A stretch of 64,000 nt of DNA from Flavobacteriales bacterium (GCA_013359255.1 JABWCF010000003.1:62001-126000), one strand, 5' to 3'; positions 18,778 through 28,036 are shown, counted from the stretch's first letter. The notes: generated by a model from the sequence alone, not told the origin. Program-made: numbers and translations.

Positions 18778-19710
18778 TTATATTTCTAATTCTTTGAAAC
18801 TTCTCTTTAAATATACTTCTATCATTTCTTTTCTGTATTTTCTAGAATATACATCATTATCTACTAATCTTGATTTTTTAATTGCCTCTTTAATTAATTC
18901 ATTTTTATCAGATAGCTTTGAGCCGCAAACTACAACAGGTTTAGGGTCTACACCACCCAAAACAATTTTAATGTTGCCATTTCTGTCTATCGTTACGGCC
19001 GATGTAAGTGATGTAAATTCTAACGACTCGCGTTGACGAAGTTTTTTGAAGCTCGATTTAAACGCACAGTTTAGAGGTACATTTACTGAAATAATTAATG
19101 AATTTTTATTGAATTTAAGAGGGGTTACTCCATCTCCGGAATAAATATCTTCGAGTAGAATTTCGTATTTTTTTTCTTTTTCTGATACTGAAATCGTAGC
19201 ATTCATGCTAATAAGTGCTACGGCCGTATCGGAAACAAATTTAGAAAAGCAGTTTTTTTTGCCGCCAGTGGCAATACAAATATCTCCATCGCATTTAAGG
19301 CAGTACCCTACTGCTTCTCTCCACCATTCGCTCTGATTATAAAAAATGCAGCGATTTTCTACTAATAAATTTCCTCCAATGGTTGCTGTTTTTCTTATAA
19401 CAGGTGATGCCACTACATCAGCTGCCTGAATAAGAACAGGAAAATTATTTTTAATATCTTCATTATTGCGTAATTCATTTAAACGCACAAGGCTGCCTAT
19501 TTGCAGATGCGAATCGGTTTTTTTTATTTCTTTCAGTTCTTTAATTCCTATAATGTCGATGTAACAGTTTTGTAAATCATTTCCTTGAAATTTATTAACC
19601 ATCACATCGGTGCCTCCGGCTAAAAACCGAAACTGATTTTTGTTGGCATCGGCAAATTCTAACGCTTCGGAAATTGTTGTAGGTTTTAAATATAGAGGTT
19701 CTTTTATCAT
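18778..19710 (-). CDS. FAD subunit of Mo-hydroxylase, HcrB-like with extra Fe-S insert
   Basis: A 310-residue FAD-binding subunit of the xanthine dehydrogenase family. The FAD motifs are FLAGGTDVMV (residues 29-38) and TATIGGNL (108-115). Immediately after is an insert with Cys121, Cys137, Cys140, Cys145 and Cys154. The spacing 121-137-145-154 (16, 8, 9) is that of the [4Fe-4S]-binding loop of the 4-hydroxybenzoyl-CoA reductase beta subunit as I remember it. Ordinary xanthine dehydrogenase FAD subunits lack this loop. It should therefore pass electrons between a low-potential donor such as ferredoxin, FAD and the [2Fe-2S]/Mo subunit coded just upstream (4-bp gap). Confidence 0.85.
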   Translation of the reverse strand: MIKEPLYLKPTTISEALEFADANKNQFRFLAGGTDVMVNKFQGNDLQNCYIDIIGIKELKEIKKTDSHLQIGSLVRLNELRNNEDIKNNFPVLIQAADVVASPVIRKTATIGGNLLVENRCIFYNQSEWWREAVGYCLKCDGDICIATGGKKNCFSKFVSDTAVALISMNATISVSEKEKKYEILLEDIYSGDGVTPLKFNKNSLIISVNVPLNCAFKSSFKKLRQRESLEFTSLTSAVTIDRNGNIKIVLGGVDPKPVVVCGSKLSDKNELIKEAIKKSRLVDNDVYSRKYRKEMIEVYLKRSFKELEI

Positions 19711-19714
19711 GGAG

Positions 19715-22507
19715 TTAGACGGTTTTAATTTCTTCCAATACTTTGTTTTTCTTCATTTGCTCCAAAATATCTTCGGCAGATATTGGAAGTTTTGTAATTC
19801 GAACACCTACCGCATTATAAATAGCATTTGCAATGGCAGGAATTACCGGATGTAATGCTCCTTCACCACATTCCTTTGCCCCAAATGGGCCTTCGGGGTC
19901 TATCGTTTCTATAATATGGGTGTGTATATCAGGCGTATCTAAGGTGGTTGGGATTTTATAATCGAGAAAATTATTATTTACCAACAAACCATTATAGTAT
20001 TTCATTTGCTCTGTTATTGCTTGCCCAATACCCATGTGCCAAGAGCCTTCGAGTTGCCCTTCTACAGCCATTGGATTAATGGCTTTTCCGCAATCGTGTG
20101 CACCCCATACATTTTGAATTTTAACAAATCCGGTTTCCGTATCCACGTCAACCTCTGCAATGCATGCTCCAAAACTGTACGATGGACTAAGTCCGGCTCC
20201 TGCTCCTTTAAATTCTCCTCCTAATTTTGGGGAAATATATTTTCCACTAACGCTTACCGCTCCTCTGTTTGCAGTAAGTATATCAATGGCTTCCATCCAT
20301 GTTAGTTCTACAGTTTTATCATTACTGAAAACTTTATTATCGGCAAGAATTATTTCTTCTTTTTGAATATTTTTCTTCAAGGAAACGGCTTCAATTATTT
20401 CATTCTTTAAATTCTCGGCAGCATTTTTAGCCGCATTACCTGCCATAAAAGTAACACGACTGGAGTAGCTGCCTAAATCAACAGGGGTAATAAGAGTGTC
20501 GGCTGCCAACACAAAAATTTTATCGATATCTATTCCCAATACTTCTGCTACAATGATAGCAAGCATGGTATCGCTACCTTGTCCAATATCACTTGCTCCC
20601 GAAGTAATTAAAACTCTACCATCAAAATCAAGTTTTAAATGTACCACCGATTGGGGCAATTCATTCCAAATAATGGGTAAAGCGCTTCCGCTTATAAAAA
20701 ATCCGCAGCCTACTCCAATCCCTTTTCCTTGTGGGAGTTTTCCTTTCTTATTCTTCCATTGCGATTCATCCATCACTTTTTGCAATGATTCACGACTACC
20801 ATTTGAAGTAATGCGATAGTGCCCCACAGTAAGAGTATTCGAATCTAAAAAATTTTTCATTCTTAATTCGCAGGGGTCCATGTTAATTTTATGAGCTAAC
20901 TCGTCAATCGTACTTTCTACTGCAAAGCGAGAGTTTACAGCTCCATGCCCTCGCATGGCTCCGCATTGTGGCTTGTTAGTATACACTCTGAATGTACGGA
21001 AACCAAAATTATCTAACTTGTATGGAGCTTGTAAGAGTACTCCATTGTAATACGATGTTACTACACCAAAACTTCCATATGCTCCTCCGTCAATGGCAAT
21101 ATCGGCATCTAACACTTTAATTATTCCATCGTTTGAAACGCCCATTTGTACCGTCATTTTTGACGGATGCCGTCCATGATTGGTAATAAAAACTTCTTCG
21201 CGAGATAATCTAACGCGAACCGGTTTTCCAACCTTTCTGGAAAGATAAGAGATAATCACTTCGTGTGGAAAGGGGTCGCTTTTACCTCCAAAACCTCCGC
21301 CCACATAAGGTTTAATTACCCTTACTTTACTAAGTGGGACTTCCATTACTTTGGCAAGAGCTCGATGCAAGTAATGTGGCACTTGCGTAGCTGTAATAAT
21401 TGTTAATCCGTTTTCATCCCACCATGCAGTAGCAGCATGTGGCTCCGTAAAACCGTGGTTGATTCCTTCGAAAGTAAAGTCAAATTTGCAGGTAGTGTCT
21501 GCTTCCTCTAAACCTTGTGGTTGATTGCCAAAACGCAATTCGGCTTTTTTATGGATATTATTATTAAACTTAACGTGCTCGTGAATCTTTTTGTTTTCCC
21601 CAATATCGTTAAGAGAATCGTCTATGCTTAAAAATTCTTTAATAGGCTTGTAAGTAACTTTAATTTTTTTACAGGCCAGTGCAGCAATTTCTTCACTATC
21701 GGCAACCACAGCGGCAACAATTTCGCCAATATACCTTGTTTTTTCTATTGCCATAGCGGTTTCGTCTTGGGAAACGGTAAGCACACCAAACTTTACGGGA
21801 ATTTCTTTTCCAGTGGCAACGTAATGTACCCCTTCCATTTTCTGTGCTTCAGAAGAATCTATTTTTTCTATTATAGCATGGGGATATATGCTGCGAAGAA
21901 ATTTACAATGCAGTGCATTTCGGGTGTAAATATCATCGGCATATTGTGCGGTGCCTTTTGCCTTTTTTTCGGCCTCGATATAGGGCACGGAAACGCCTAC
22001 TTTTGATGATGTTATTGTCGGTTGATTTGCTGTGATCTTAGAGTGATTTGTTTCAAGAGCATATTCTGCAACTGCTTCAATTATTTTTTTGTATCCGGTG
22101 CATCGACAAAGATTTCCTGATAGGGCTTCTTTTACTTCGTGAACTGTTGGGTTTGGATTTTTAGAAACAAAATCAAGTGATGTCATTATCATACCCGGTG
22201 TACAAAAGCCGCATTGAATAGCTCCTTTTTGTACAAACTTTTCTTGTAATTTATGTATCTCTCCATTTTTCGAAAGTGCTTCTATGGTTGTAATTTCGGC
22301 ATGGTTATATCGCATAACCGGAGTAATACAACTTAATACCGGTAGCCCATCGACTAGCACGGTACATGCTCCACAAGAGCCTTGTTCACATCCGATTTTT
22401 GTTCCTGTTAATCCCGCTTTATCGCGAATAACACTTGACAACATTTCATGTTCCCCAACTAATAGTTCGTGTTTTCTTCCGTTTATTGTAATATTAATTT
22501 TTTGCAT
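19715..22507 (-). CDS. Fused [2Fe-2S]-molybdopterin hydroxylase/reductase subunit
   Basis: A 930-residue fusion of the small and large subunits of the xanthine dehydrogenase family. Residues 1-155 carry two [2Fe-2S] clusters: Cys40, Cys45, Cys48 and Cys60, then QCGFCTPGM and LCRCTG. Residues about 170-920 are the molybdopterin-binding domains, with VGGGFGGKSDPF, GAMRGHGAVNSRFAVE, GASDIGQGSDT and, near the C-terminus, GAKECGEGALHP, whose Glu is the expected catalytic base. The end motif and the HcrB-like partner favour a reductase or hydroxylase of aromatic-acyl or heterocyclic substrates over a typical xanthine dehydrogenase; the substrate is unknown. An aldehyde oxidoreductase is another possibility, since those use the same fusion order. 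Confidence 0.9.
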   Translation of the reverse strand: MQKINITINGRKHELLVGEHEMLSSVIRDKAGLTGTKIGCEQGSCGACTVLVDGLPVLSCITPVMRYNHAEITTIEALSKNGEIHKLQEKFVQKGAIQCGFCTPGMIMTSLDFVSKNPNPTVHEVKEALSGNLCRCTGYKKIIEAVAEYALETNHSKITANQPTITSSKVGVSVPYIEAEKKAKGTAQYADDIYTRNALHCKFLRSIYPHAIIEKIDSSEAQKMEGVHYVATGKEIPVKFGVLTVSQDETAMAIEKTRYIGEIVAAVVADSEEIAALACKKIKVTYKPIKEFLSIDDSLNDIGENKKIHEHVKFNNNIHKKAELRFGNQPQGLEEADTTCKFDFTFEGINHGFTEPHAATAWWDENGLTIITATQVPHYLHRALAKVMEVPLSKVRVIKPYVGGGFGGKSDPFPHEVIISYLSRKVGKPVRVRLSREEVFITNHGRHPSKMTVQMGVSNDGIIKVLDADIAIDGGAYGSFGVVTSYYNGVLLQAPYKLDNFGFRTFRVYTNKPQCGAMRGHGAVNSRFAVESTIDELAHKINMDPCELRMKNFLDSNTLTVGHYRITSNGSRESLQKVMDESQWKNKKGKLPQGKGIGVGCGFFISGSALPIIWNELPQSVVHLKLDFDGRVLITSGASDIGQGSDTMLAIIVAEVLGIDIDKIFVLAADTLITPVDLGSYSSRVTFMAGNAAKNAAENLKNEIIEAVSLKKNIQKEEIILADNKVFSNDKTVELTWMEAIDILTANRGAVSVSGKYISPKLGGEFKGAGAGLSPSYSFGACIAEVDVDTETGFVKIQNVWGAHDCGKAINPMAVEGQLEGSWHMGIGQAITEQMKYYNGLLVNNNFLDYKIPTTLDTPDIHTHIIETIDPEGPFGAKECGEGALHPVIPAIANAIYNAVGVRITKLPISAEDILEQMKKNKVLEEIKTV

Positions 22508-22508
22508 T

Positions 22509-23321
22509 TTACTTTTTATTTACTTCTTGTTTTTGTGTTTGGCAAGTGATTGTATGTGATTGAGTATTTTTAATTTCTATCATTTTTGCTAAAATAGAAA
22601 TTGCAATTTCTTCGGGGTTATTTGAATTTAAGTCGTACCCCATTGGCATATCTACTTCCAAAAGTTGTTGTTCGCTTGCAATGTGCGAAGAGAGAAATAA
22701 TTTTTTTGTAACCTCTACTTTTCTTTTACTTCCAATCATACCTAAATAGGCCCGTTTTTTTTCTATGCAATAGGCTAATATTTCTCGGTCTAGTTTATGG
22801 TCGTAGGTAAGTATAGCAATATAGGTATGCTCGTTAAACGGCAAACTTCGGAGAATCTCAGTATACTCATAAGGCAGTTTAAAAACGGATTCGTCAGAGA
22901 TTTTGTCGAGTTCGTTTTTTCTTTCATCGATTAGAAAAACTTCAAAACCTGCAAAAGCTGAAAATTTAGCTAGGGCCCTTCCCACGTGCCCTGCACCAAA
23001 AATATACAGCTTGTTGTAAGGCAAAATCGTTTCGATAAATACTTCAACATTTCCGCCACAACACATTCCGTGTTCTTGTAATAGGTTGTGTGAAATAATG
23101 ATATTGCCATTTTTTTCAATCGTTTCTACTGCATCTTTAATTACTTTTTTTTCTAAGGCTCCGCCACCTATGCTTCCAAAAATTTTTCCGCTTGGCCATA
23201 CCAACATTTTTGCTCCTGTTTTTAAAGGAGTAGATCCCTTTGTTGAAATTATTGTGCAGAGAGCAATGCATTGGGCATTGTTGCGGGCTTCTTCTATTTT
23301 TTTATAAATACTTTCCATCAT
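22509..23321 (-). CDS. XdhC/CoxI-family Moco maturation factor
   Basis: A 270-residue protein of the XdhC/CoxI family, which binds molybdenum cofactor and delivers its matured form to hydroxylases. The N-terminal domain has ALCTIISTKGSTPLKTGAKMLV and GSIGGGALE; the C-terminal Rossmann domain starts at LYIFGAGHVGRAL and includes YLGMIGSKRKV. The start overlaps the mocA-like stop by 4 bp (ATGA), and the hydroxylase gene follows 1 bp later, so the factor and its client are tightly co-expressed. Confidence 0.9.
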   Translation of the reverse strand: MMESIYKKIEEARNNAQCIALCTIISTKGSTPLKTGAKMLVWPSGKIFGSIGGGALEKKVIKDAVETIEKNGNIIISHNLLQEHGMCCGGNVEVFIETILPYNKLYIFGAGHVGRALAKFSAFAGFEVFLIDERKNELDKISDESVFKLPYEYTEILRSLPFNEHTYIAILTYDHKLDREILAYCIEKKRAYLGMIGSKRKVEVTKKLFLSSHIASEQQLLEVDMPMGYDLNSNNPEEIAISILAKMIEIKNTQSHTITCQTQKQEVNKK

Positions 23322-23914
23322 GTATGTGCCAAATTGTTTTGCTGAAATAATTCCGGAGTATTTATGTTGGCATGAATACTATTGGTATTTACAGGAATAT
23401 TTTTTCGAATAAATAAACGCAAATGATTTTTGAGTGTGTCTTCCGTTACAACCTGATTAAGAGCTTTGATGTATTTAATAATTTTAGGGCTAAGCAGTAT
23501 CGGGTGCCCTCCTTTGGCATTGAACATAGGAACAATATAATCTGCTTCATTCTTGTGTTTATACAATTCACGAATAATTTCAACAGGCACAAAGGGATTA
23601 TCGCAATCTTGAATATACACATAGTGGTCGTTACTTACCTCCTTAATCCCAAGATATACGGAATACATTCTTTCTAATTGTGGCTTTGTGTTCGTAATTA
23701 TTTTAATATCTCCAAAAGGAAAGAGTAAGTTCAATTCGTAATTTAATTTTTCCGATGTAACGATGGTAATTTTTTTAATGCCTGCAGAAAGATATGTATT
23801 CACTATACACTCTACAAAAGAAATTCCTTTATCTAAAAAAGGAAGCAAAGCCTTAGGCCTCTGCATACGGGAAGATTCTCCTGCGGCTAATATAATTAAT
23901 TCGGAATGTTCCAA
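23318..23914 (-). CDS. MobA/MocA-like molybdenum cofactor nucleotidyltransferase
   Basis: A 198-residue nucleotidyltransferase with the N-terminal signature LAAGESSRMQRPKALLPF, which binds NTP, and the DCDNPFVP metal site. MocA-type members add CMP to molybdopterin to make the cytosine dinucleotide form used by many hydroxylases; MobA-like members add GMP. The position at the head of the hydroxylase operon favours the MocA role. Confidence 0.85.
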   Translation of the reverse strand: MEHSELIILAAGESSRMQRPKALLPFLDKGISFVECIVNTYLSAGIKKITIVTSEKLNYELNLLFPFGDIKIITNTKPQLERMYSVYLGIKEVSNDHYVYIQDCDNPFVPVEIIRELYKHKNEADYIVPMFNAKGGHPILLSPKIIKYIKALNQVVTEDTLKNHLRLFIRKNIPVNTNSIHANINTPELFQQNNLAHT

Positions 23915-23999
23915 TTTTTTAATTTATGAAGTGAATAAAGTTACCCTTAGGGGAGGGGTAAAAAAATGACACTAATCATAGTTTTTCTAGCTTCTATTA

Positions 24000-24034
24000 A
24001 AAAAAAAGCGTTGAGTAATTCAACGCTTTTTTTT
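24000..24034 (-). terminator. Terminator downstream of the minus-strand narK gene
   Basis: Stem AGCGTTGA / TCAACGCT with a 5-nt loop, between an A-run and a T-run, so it can act in both directions. It lies about 20 bp after the narK stop and upstream of the mocA-like gene, insulating the two units. Confidence 0.85.
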
Positions 24035-24052
24035 AATAAAGATAAACCAAAG

Positions 24053-25396
24053 TTAGCTTGGTCGTTCACAGCCTTTGCGGTTATAATACCACCAATTTAT
24101 AATGGTAGCTACAACAAAAAATACGGCAATAGTGTAAAAGAATCCGTTGGAATTTCCGGTGCTAGATAAAAATGCACTAACAGAAGTAGCAAAAATAAAA
24201 GGACCGAAAGCTGCAATGGCAGCGGTAAAACCAATAACTCCCGCAGCTTGTCTTGGATTATGACTAAATATAATGGGGTATTGGCGGAATGTGGCTGCAT
24301 TGCCCATGCCGGTAATAAAAAACAAAAATAACATTAAGTATAAGAATGAGGGAAATTGGTCTACTGAGGTAGGAGTAAGCAAACCTAACTGAACCATAGC
24401 TACACAACCAATAATCAAACCTATTCCGGTAAGTGTTGTAAGAATAGCTCCACCTACTTTATCAGCTATAAACCCAAACAATACGCGACTAGATGCCCCA
24501 ATAAGAGGGCCTAAAAATGCGTACTTCAGCGCATCAGGAGCATCAGGAAAATTACCGTATACCGTTTTTATCATTAATGGAAAAATAGCTGCTAATCCTG
24601 AAAACCCACCAAATGTCATTACATAGGTTATGGTGCAAAACCAGGTATGTTTATCGCTAAAAATATCTAATTGTTCTTTGAAAGAAGCTTTTACAGGTAT
24701 ACTTTTAATCAGATACCATGAAGCAATTGCTAAAATCACTAAAAGCGGCACATACCATAAAGCAGCACTTTGCAAATAAATTTCGGAAGTCCCCAACACT
24801 TCACCTGTTTTTGAATCAGTTTTAGTAAAAACTTGTGCTGCACCATATGTAGCAACCCCAAGCATAGCAGGAGTCATAAACTGGGCTACACTTACACCGA
24901 AATTTCCGATGCCCGCTTGAATACCCAACGCAGTACCTTGCAATCTTTTAGGAAAATACAAACTAGTACTTGGCATGTAAGAAGAAAAATCTCCTCCTCC
25001 AAAACCTGCAGTAAAAGCAATTACCATAAATACCCAAAATGGAGTAGTTGTGTTCATTACCGCCAACCCTAAACCTATAGCCGGAATTAATTTAATAATA
25101 GTAGAAATACTAATTACATGTCTTGAACCGTAAATAGGCAACAAAAAGGTATGTACAATACGCAGCAAACCAGCGGCTAATCCAGGCATAGCAGCAAGCC
25201 AAAACAGTTGGTCTTTATCGAACTTAAATCCGATACCCGGAAGTTTGGTTACAATGGCACTCATCATAAACCAAGTTGCGAAAGATAATATAAGAGAAAT
25301 TGTTGTTACAGTTAGCACCTTCCATGCAATTTTACTGCCCTCGGAATCCCAAAACTCTTTGTTCTCAGGTTCCCATTTTGTAAGCCATGTTGCCAT
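24053..25396 (-). CDS. NarK-type nitrate/nitrite transporter (NarK1-like)
   Basis: A 447-residue MFS transporter with about 12 membrane helices. The nitrate signature regions are FTAGFGGGDFSSYMPSTSLY with GIQAGIGNFGVSVAQ in the N-half and GMGNAATFRQYP with AAGVIGFTAAIAAFGPF in the C-half, both typical of the NarK/NNP family. The sequence type resembles NarK1 (nitrate/proton symport) rather than the paralogue at 26429. It is divergent from a Crp/Fnr regulator gene, and a shared TGAT-N4-ATCAT palindrome lies midway, about 83 bp from its start. Confidence 0.88.
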   Translation of the reverse strand: MATWLTKWEPENKEFWDSEGSKIAWKVLTVTTISLILSFATWFMMSAIVTKLPGIGFKFDKDQLFWLAAMPGLAAGLLRIVHTFLLPIYGSRHVISISTIIKLIPAIGLGLAVMNTTTPFWVFMVIAFTAGFGGGDFSSYMPSTSLYFPKRLQGTALGIQAGIGNFGVSVAQFMTPAMLGVATYGAAQVFTKTDSKTGEVLGTSEIYLQSAALWYVPLLVILAIASWYLIKSIPVKASFKEQLDIFSDKHTWFCTITYVMTFGGFSGLAAIFPLMIKTVYGNFPDAPDALKYAFLGPLIGASSRVLFGFIADKVGGAILTTLTGIGLIIGCVAMVQLGLLTPTSVDQFPSFLYLMLFLFFITGMGNAATFRQYPIIFSHNPRQAAGVIGFTAAIAAFGPFIFATSVSAFLSSTGNSNGFFYTIAVFFVVATIINWWYYNRKGCERPS

Positions 25397-25472
25397 AATT
25401 ATACGTTTTTAGTTGTTTTTTTAAGATTTTGTATCTACGTACAAATATTTATCAATGAATATTTATTAATTC

Positions 25473-25486
25473 ATGATTTGAATCAT
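25473..25486. promoter_or_regulatory. FNR-like palindrome, box 1
   Basis: ATGATTTGAATCAT, core TGAT-N4-ATCA, centred about 83 bp from the narK start and 86 bp from the regulator start, so it may control both divergent genes. Similar to the FNR/DNR half-site pattern TTGAT-N4-ATCAA. Confidence 0.7.
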
Positions 25487-25564
25487 AAATTGAATGAATA
25501 CACATTGATTTTGTTTTTAAAATGTAATGAATTAAATATAATTTCGTGGCAAACATTTTTAAAA

Positions 25565-26269
25565 ATGTCGGCCAATTATTTTTGTAAAACCTGCCCTCAG
25601 AAAAACTGCGTAATAAAGCTATGCAGCGAGGCTGATATGCAAGAAGTGTCGGACAAAAAAGAAACTAGTATTTACCGCAAAGGTCAGGTAATTTTTAGCG
25701 AAGGCAGCACTGTGTTTGGAATATACATTATACACAACGGAAAAGTAAAAGTTTACAATACGGGGTTTAATTTAAAACAACAAATTCTTCGATTTTCTGT
25801 AGATGGTGATTTACTAGGACACAGAGGGTTTGGTGCAAAAAAATATTCCATTGGAGCTATCGCTATAGAAGACTCTGTTATTTGTTTTATCGACAATCCT
25901 CTTTACTACAGAATCATCAAAAGAAACACCGAAATGCTTTTTCATATAATGGCTTTTTATGCTAGTGAATTAAGGGCGGCAGAAGCAAGAATGAAAAATC
26001 TTTCACAAATGAGTGTAAGAGAAAAAGTGGCTGAATCATTACAAATAATGAGTGCTATTTTTGGTAAAAAAGAAAAAGAAAAAATTGTGCTCGACACTCC
26101 TTTAACTCGTCAGGAAATGGCAGAAATAGGCGGAATGAGACCTGAACAATTTATTAAAGAGTTGAACATTTTCATAGCCGACAAGGTGGTTGGTTTCAGC
26201 GATAAAAACATCATTATAAATAAGCCCCATGTTTTATCAGAACTGTTAAGTATCTACAACCAACAATAA
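25565..26269 (+). CDS. Crp/Fnr regulator with N-terminal cysteine cluster
   Basis: A 234-residue protein with an N-terminal C7-x2-C10-x4-C15-x4-C20 cluster that could hold an iron-sulphur cluster, a cyclic-nucleotide-like beta barrel (IYRKGQVIFSEGSTVFGIYIIHNGKVKVY) and a C-terminal winged helix (LTRQEMAEIGGMRPEQFIKELN). The recognition helix lacks the classic ETxSR of FNR. ATG 25565 is chosen because the longer frame begins with TTG inside the palindrome box 1. The gene is framed by two nitrate transporters and FNR-like boxes, which suggests an anaerobic or nitrogen-oxide sensor. Confidence 0.85.
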   Translation: MSANYFCKTCPQKNCVIKLCSEADMQEVSDKKETSIYRKGQVIFSEGSTVFGIYIIHNGKVKVYNTGFNLKQQILRFSVDGDLLGHRGFGAKKYSIGAIAIEDSVICFIDNPLYYRIIKRNTEMLFHIMAFYASELRAAEARMKNLSQMSVREKVAESLQIMSAIFGKKEKEKIVLDTPLTRQEMAEIGGMRPEQFIKELNIFIADKVVGFSDKNIIINKPHVLSELLSIYNQQ

Positions 26270-26303
26270 AACATTATATATCAGCTAAATGAACCAACAT
26301 AAC

Positions 26304-26315
26304 TGATATGTATCA
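26304..26315. promoter_or_regulatory. FNR-like palindrome, box 2
   Basis: TGATATGTATCA, followed by T, upstream of the plus-strand narK gene. It lies 44 bp (about four helical turns) upstream of box 3, suggesting side-by-side binding. Confidence 0.65.
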
Positions 26316-26347
26316 TATTTTTTTCTGTTAAAAAACTACATTCTACT

Positions 26348-26359
26348 TGATACTTATCA
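26348..26359. promoter_or_regulatory. FNR-like palindrome, box 3
   Basis: TGATACTTATCA preceded by T and followed by T, centred about 75 bp before the narK start at 26429. Shares the extended NTGAT-N4-ATCAT form with the other four boxes. Confidence 0.7.
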
Positions 26360-26428
26360 TATAGAAAAGTATTCAGCCCGTTCACTTTTGCGTTGTAATA
26401 TTTTTTGTAGAATAAAAAACATACCCTT

Positions 26429-27985
26429 ATGAAAAAACCAGAATTATTAGATTTTAGTCAAGAAAGAATCCGTGTGCTACACTACACATGGATTGCATTT
26501 TTCGTAACATTTTATGTTTGGTTCAATATGGCACCGTTAGCTACAACAATGCTCGATGCGTTAGATTGGCTTAAACCGGAACATATAAAAGTGCTTGCTA
26601 TTTGTAACGTAGCATTAACCATACCCGCCCGCATCATTGTGGGAGCATTGATTGATAAATATGGTCCGCGTGTTGTATTTTCGGGCTTAATGGTAGTAAT
26701 GGCCATACCCGCAATATTTTTTGCATTTGGAAATTCGTTTATTCAATTAACAGTTGCCCGATTATTTTTAGGATCTATCGGTGCCGGTTTTGTAATTGGA
26801 ATCAAAATGGTAGCTAATTGGTTTCCCCCAAAGATAATAGGAAGGGCAGAAGGTTTTTATGCTGGTTGGGGAAATTTTGGTTCTGCATGGGCCGCCATGA
26901 CATTGCCTTGGTTTGCTATTACCGTATGTAAAGATTGGTTTGGTTTGGGCGAAGATGCTTGGCGATACGCTTTAGCTTTTAACGGATTGGTTTCTTTCGT
27001 TTATGGTATTATGTATTACTTTTTAGTAAAAGATATGCCCGACCATGCTCGTGCTAAAGCTGTAAAAGGAAAGGCAGAACCCATGACAGTAACCTCTTAC
27101 GGAGATTTAATTCAATATTTATTGTGGTCTTTCCCATTAGTGGGAGCAATGGGAGCATTAGCATGGAGAATAGGCAGTATTAAAGTTGACGGGGAAGCAT
27201 TGATACCACAAAACGGTTTATACACCATATATGCAGTACTTGCATTTATATATGTTGCACACGTAGTAAAAACGTTGCAAATAAACTTGCCCATCCTTAA
27301 AAAAGGAGTTCCGGAAAACGAAAAATACAGTTGGGGTAGCGTGGCCGCACTAAACAGCACCTATTTTGCAAATTTTGGTGCAGAACTAGCAGTAGTTTCA
27401 ATGTTACCCATGTTTTTTGAAATTACATTTTCTTCATTAACCAATGCAGAAAATCAACCTTTAATGACTGCCACACTTGCCGGATTAATAGCCTCATCGT
27501 TTGCATTTGTTAATCTTTTTGCACGACCACTTGGTGGCTATTTATCAGATACTATGAAGAACAGAAAACGCACCATGCTAATTTACATGGTAGGTATTGC
27601 GCTAGGTTTTTTGGCTATGGGTTTTATCGGAAAACAAGGCCATGTTGATGCAAATGGCTTAGTATCATTGGTGCCTACATTTAATGGTGTATGGTGGTTG
27701 GTGGTTGCGGTAGTAATTACCGTTGCCTGCTCTATGTTTGTGCAAGGAGCAGAAGGTGCCACATTTGCCATTATACCCATGATAAACAAAAAAATGACCG
27801 GGCAAATTGCCGGAATGGCCGGAGCTTATGGTAATGTGGGTGCGGTTGTTTATCTTATTCTTTATTCATTAGTTGAAACAAACACTTTCTTTTACATCTG
27901 TTCTGCAGGTGCCACATTTAGCTTTCTGTACTGTTTGTTTTTCTTGAAAGAGCCTGAAGGTTCGTTTGCCGAAAGCCATGATTAA
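26429..27985 (+). CDS. NarK/NasA-type nitrate/nitrite transporter, second type
   Basis: A 518-residue MFS protein with 12 or more membrane helices, a central cytoplasmic loop and an extended C-half. Nitrate-family motifs are RLFLGSIGAGFVIGIKMVANWF with GRAEGFYAGWGNFGSAWA, and FVQGAEGATFAIIPMINKKM with GQIAGMAGAYGNVGAV. It differs clearly from the 24053 transporter, so the pair may split nitrate uptake and nitrate/nitrite exchange, as in the NarK1/NarK2 pairs of denitrifiers. Two FNR-like boxes lie upstream. Confidence 0.9.
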   Translation: MKKPELLDFSQERIRVLHYTWIAFFVTFYVWFNMAPLATTMLDALDWLKPEHIKVLAICNVALTIPARIIVGALIDKYGPRVVFSGLMVVMAIPAIFFAFGNSFIQLTVARLFLGSIGAGFVIGIKMVANWFPPKIIGRAEGFYAGWGNFGSAWAAMTLPWFAITVCKDWFGLGEDAWRYALAFNGLVSFVYGIMYYFLVKDMPDHARAKAVKGKAEPMTVTSYGDLIQYLLWSFPLVGAMGALAWRIGSIKVDGEALIPQNGLYTIYAVLAFIYVAHVVKTLQINLPILKKGVPENEKYSWGSVAALNSTYFANFGAELAVVSMLPMFFEITFSSLTNAENQPLMTATLAGLIASSFAFVNLFARPLGGYLSDTMKNRKRTMLIYMVGIALGFLAMGFIGKQGHVDANGLVSLVPTFNGVWWLVVAVVITVACSMFVQGAEGATFAIIPMINKKMTGQIAGMAGAYGNVGAVVYLILYSLVETNTFFYICSAGATFSFLYCLFFLKEPEGSFAESHD

Positions 27986-28020
27986 TGTTTGGAAATACAT
28001 TGAGATTTAATACCTAGTTG

Positions 28021-28036
28021 TATGATTGGTATCATA
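28021..28036. promoter_or_regulatory. FNR-like palindrome, box 4
   Basis: TATGATTGGTATCATA, the most symmetric of the five boxes (6-bp half-sites), centred about 80 bp upstream of the porin ATG. Confidence 0.75.

Noticed and set aside
25478-25564. N-terminal extension of the Crp/Fnr gene from a TTG start
   Set aside because: The extension begins inside the palindromic box 1 and adds residues without similarity; ATG 25565 gives a normal N-terminus.
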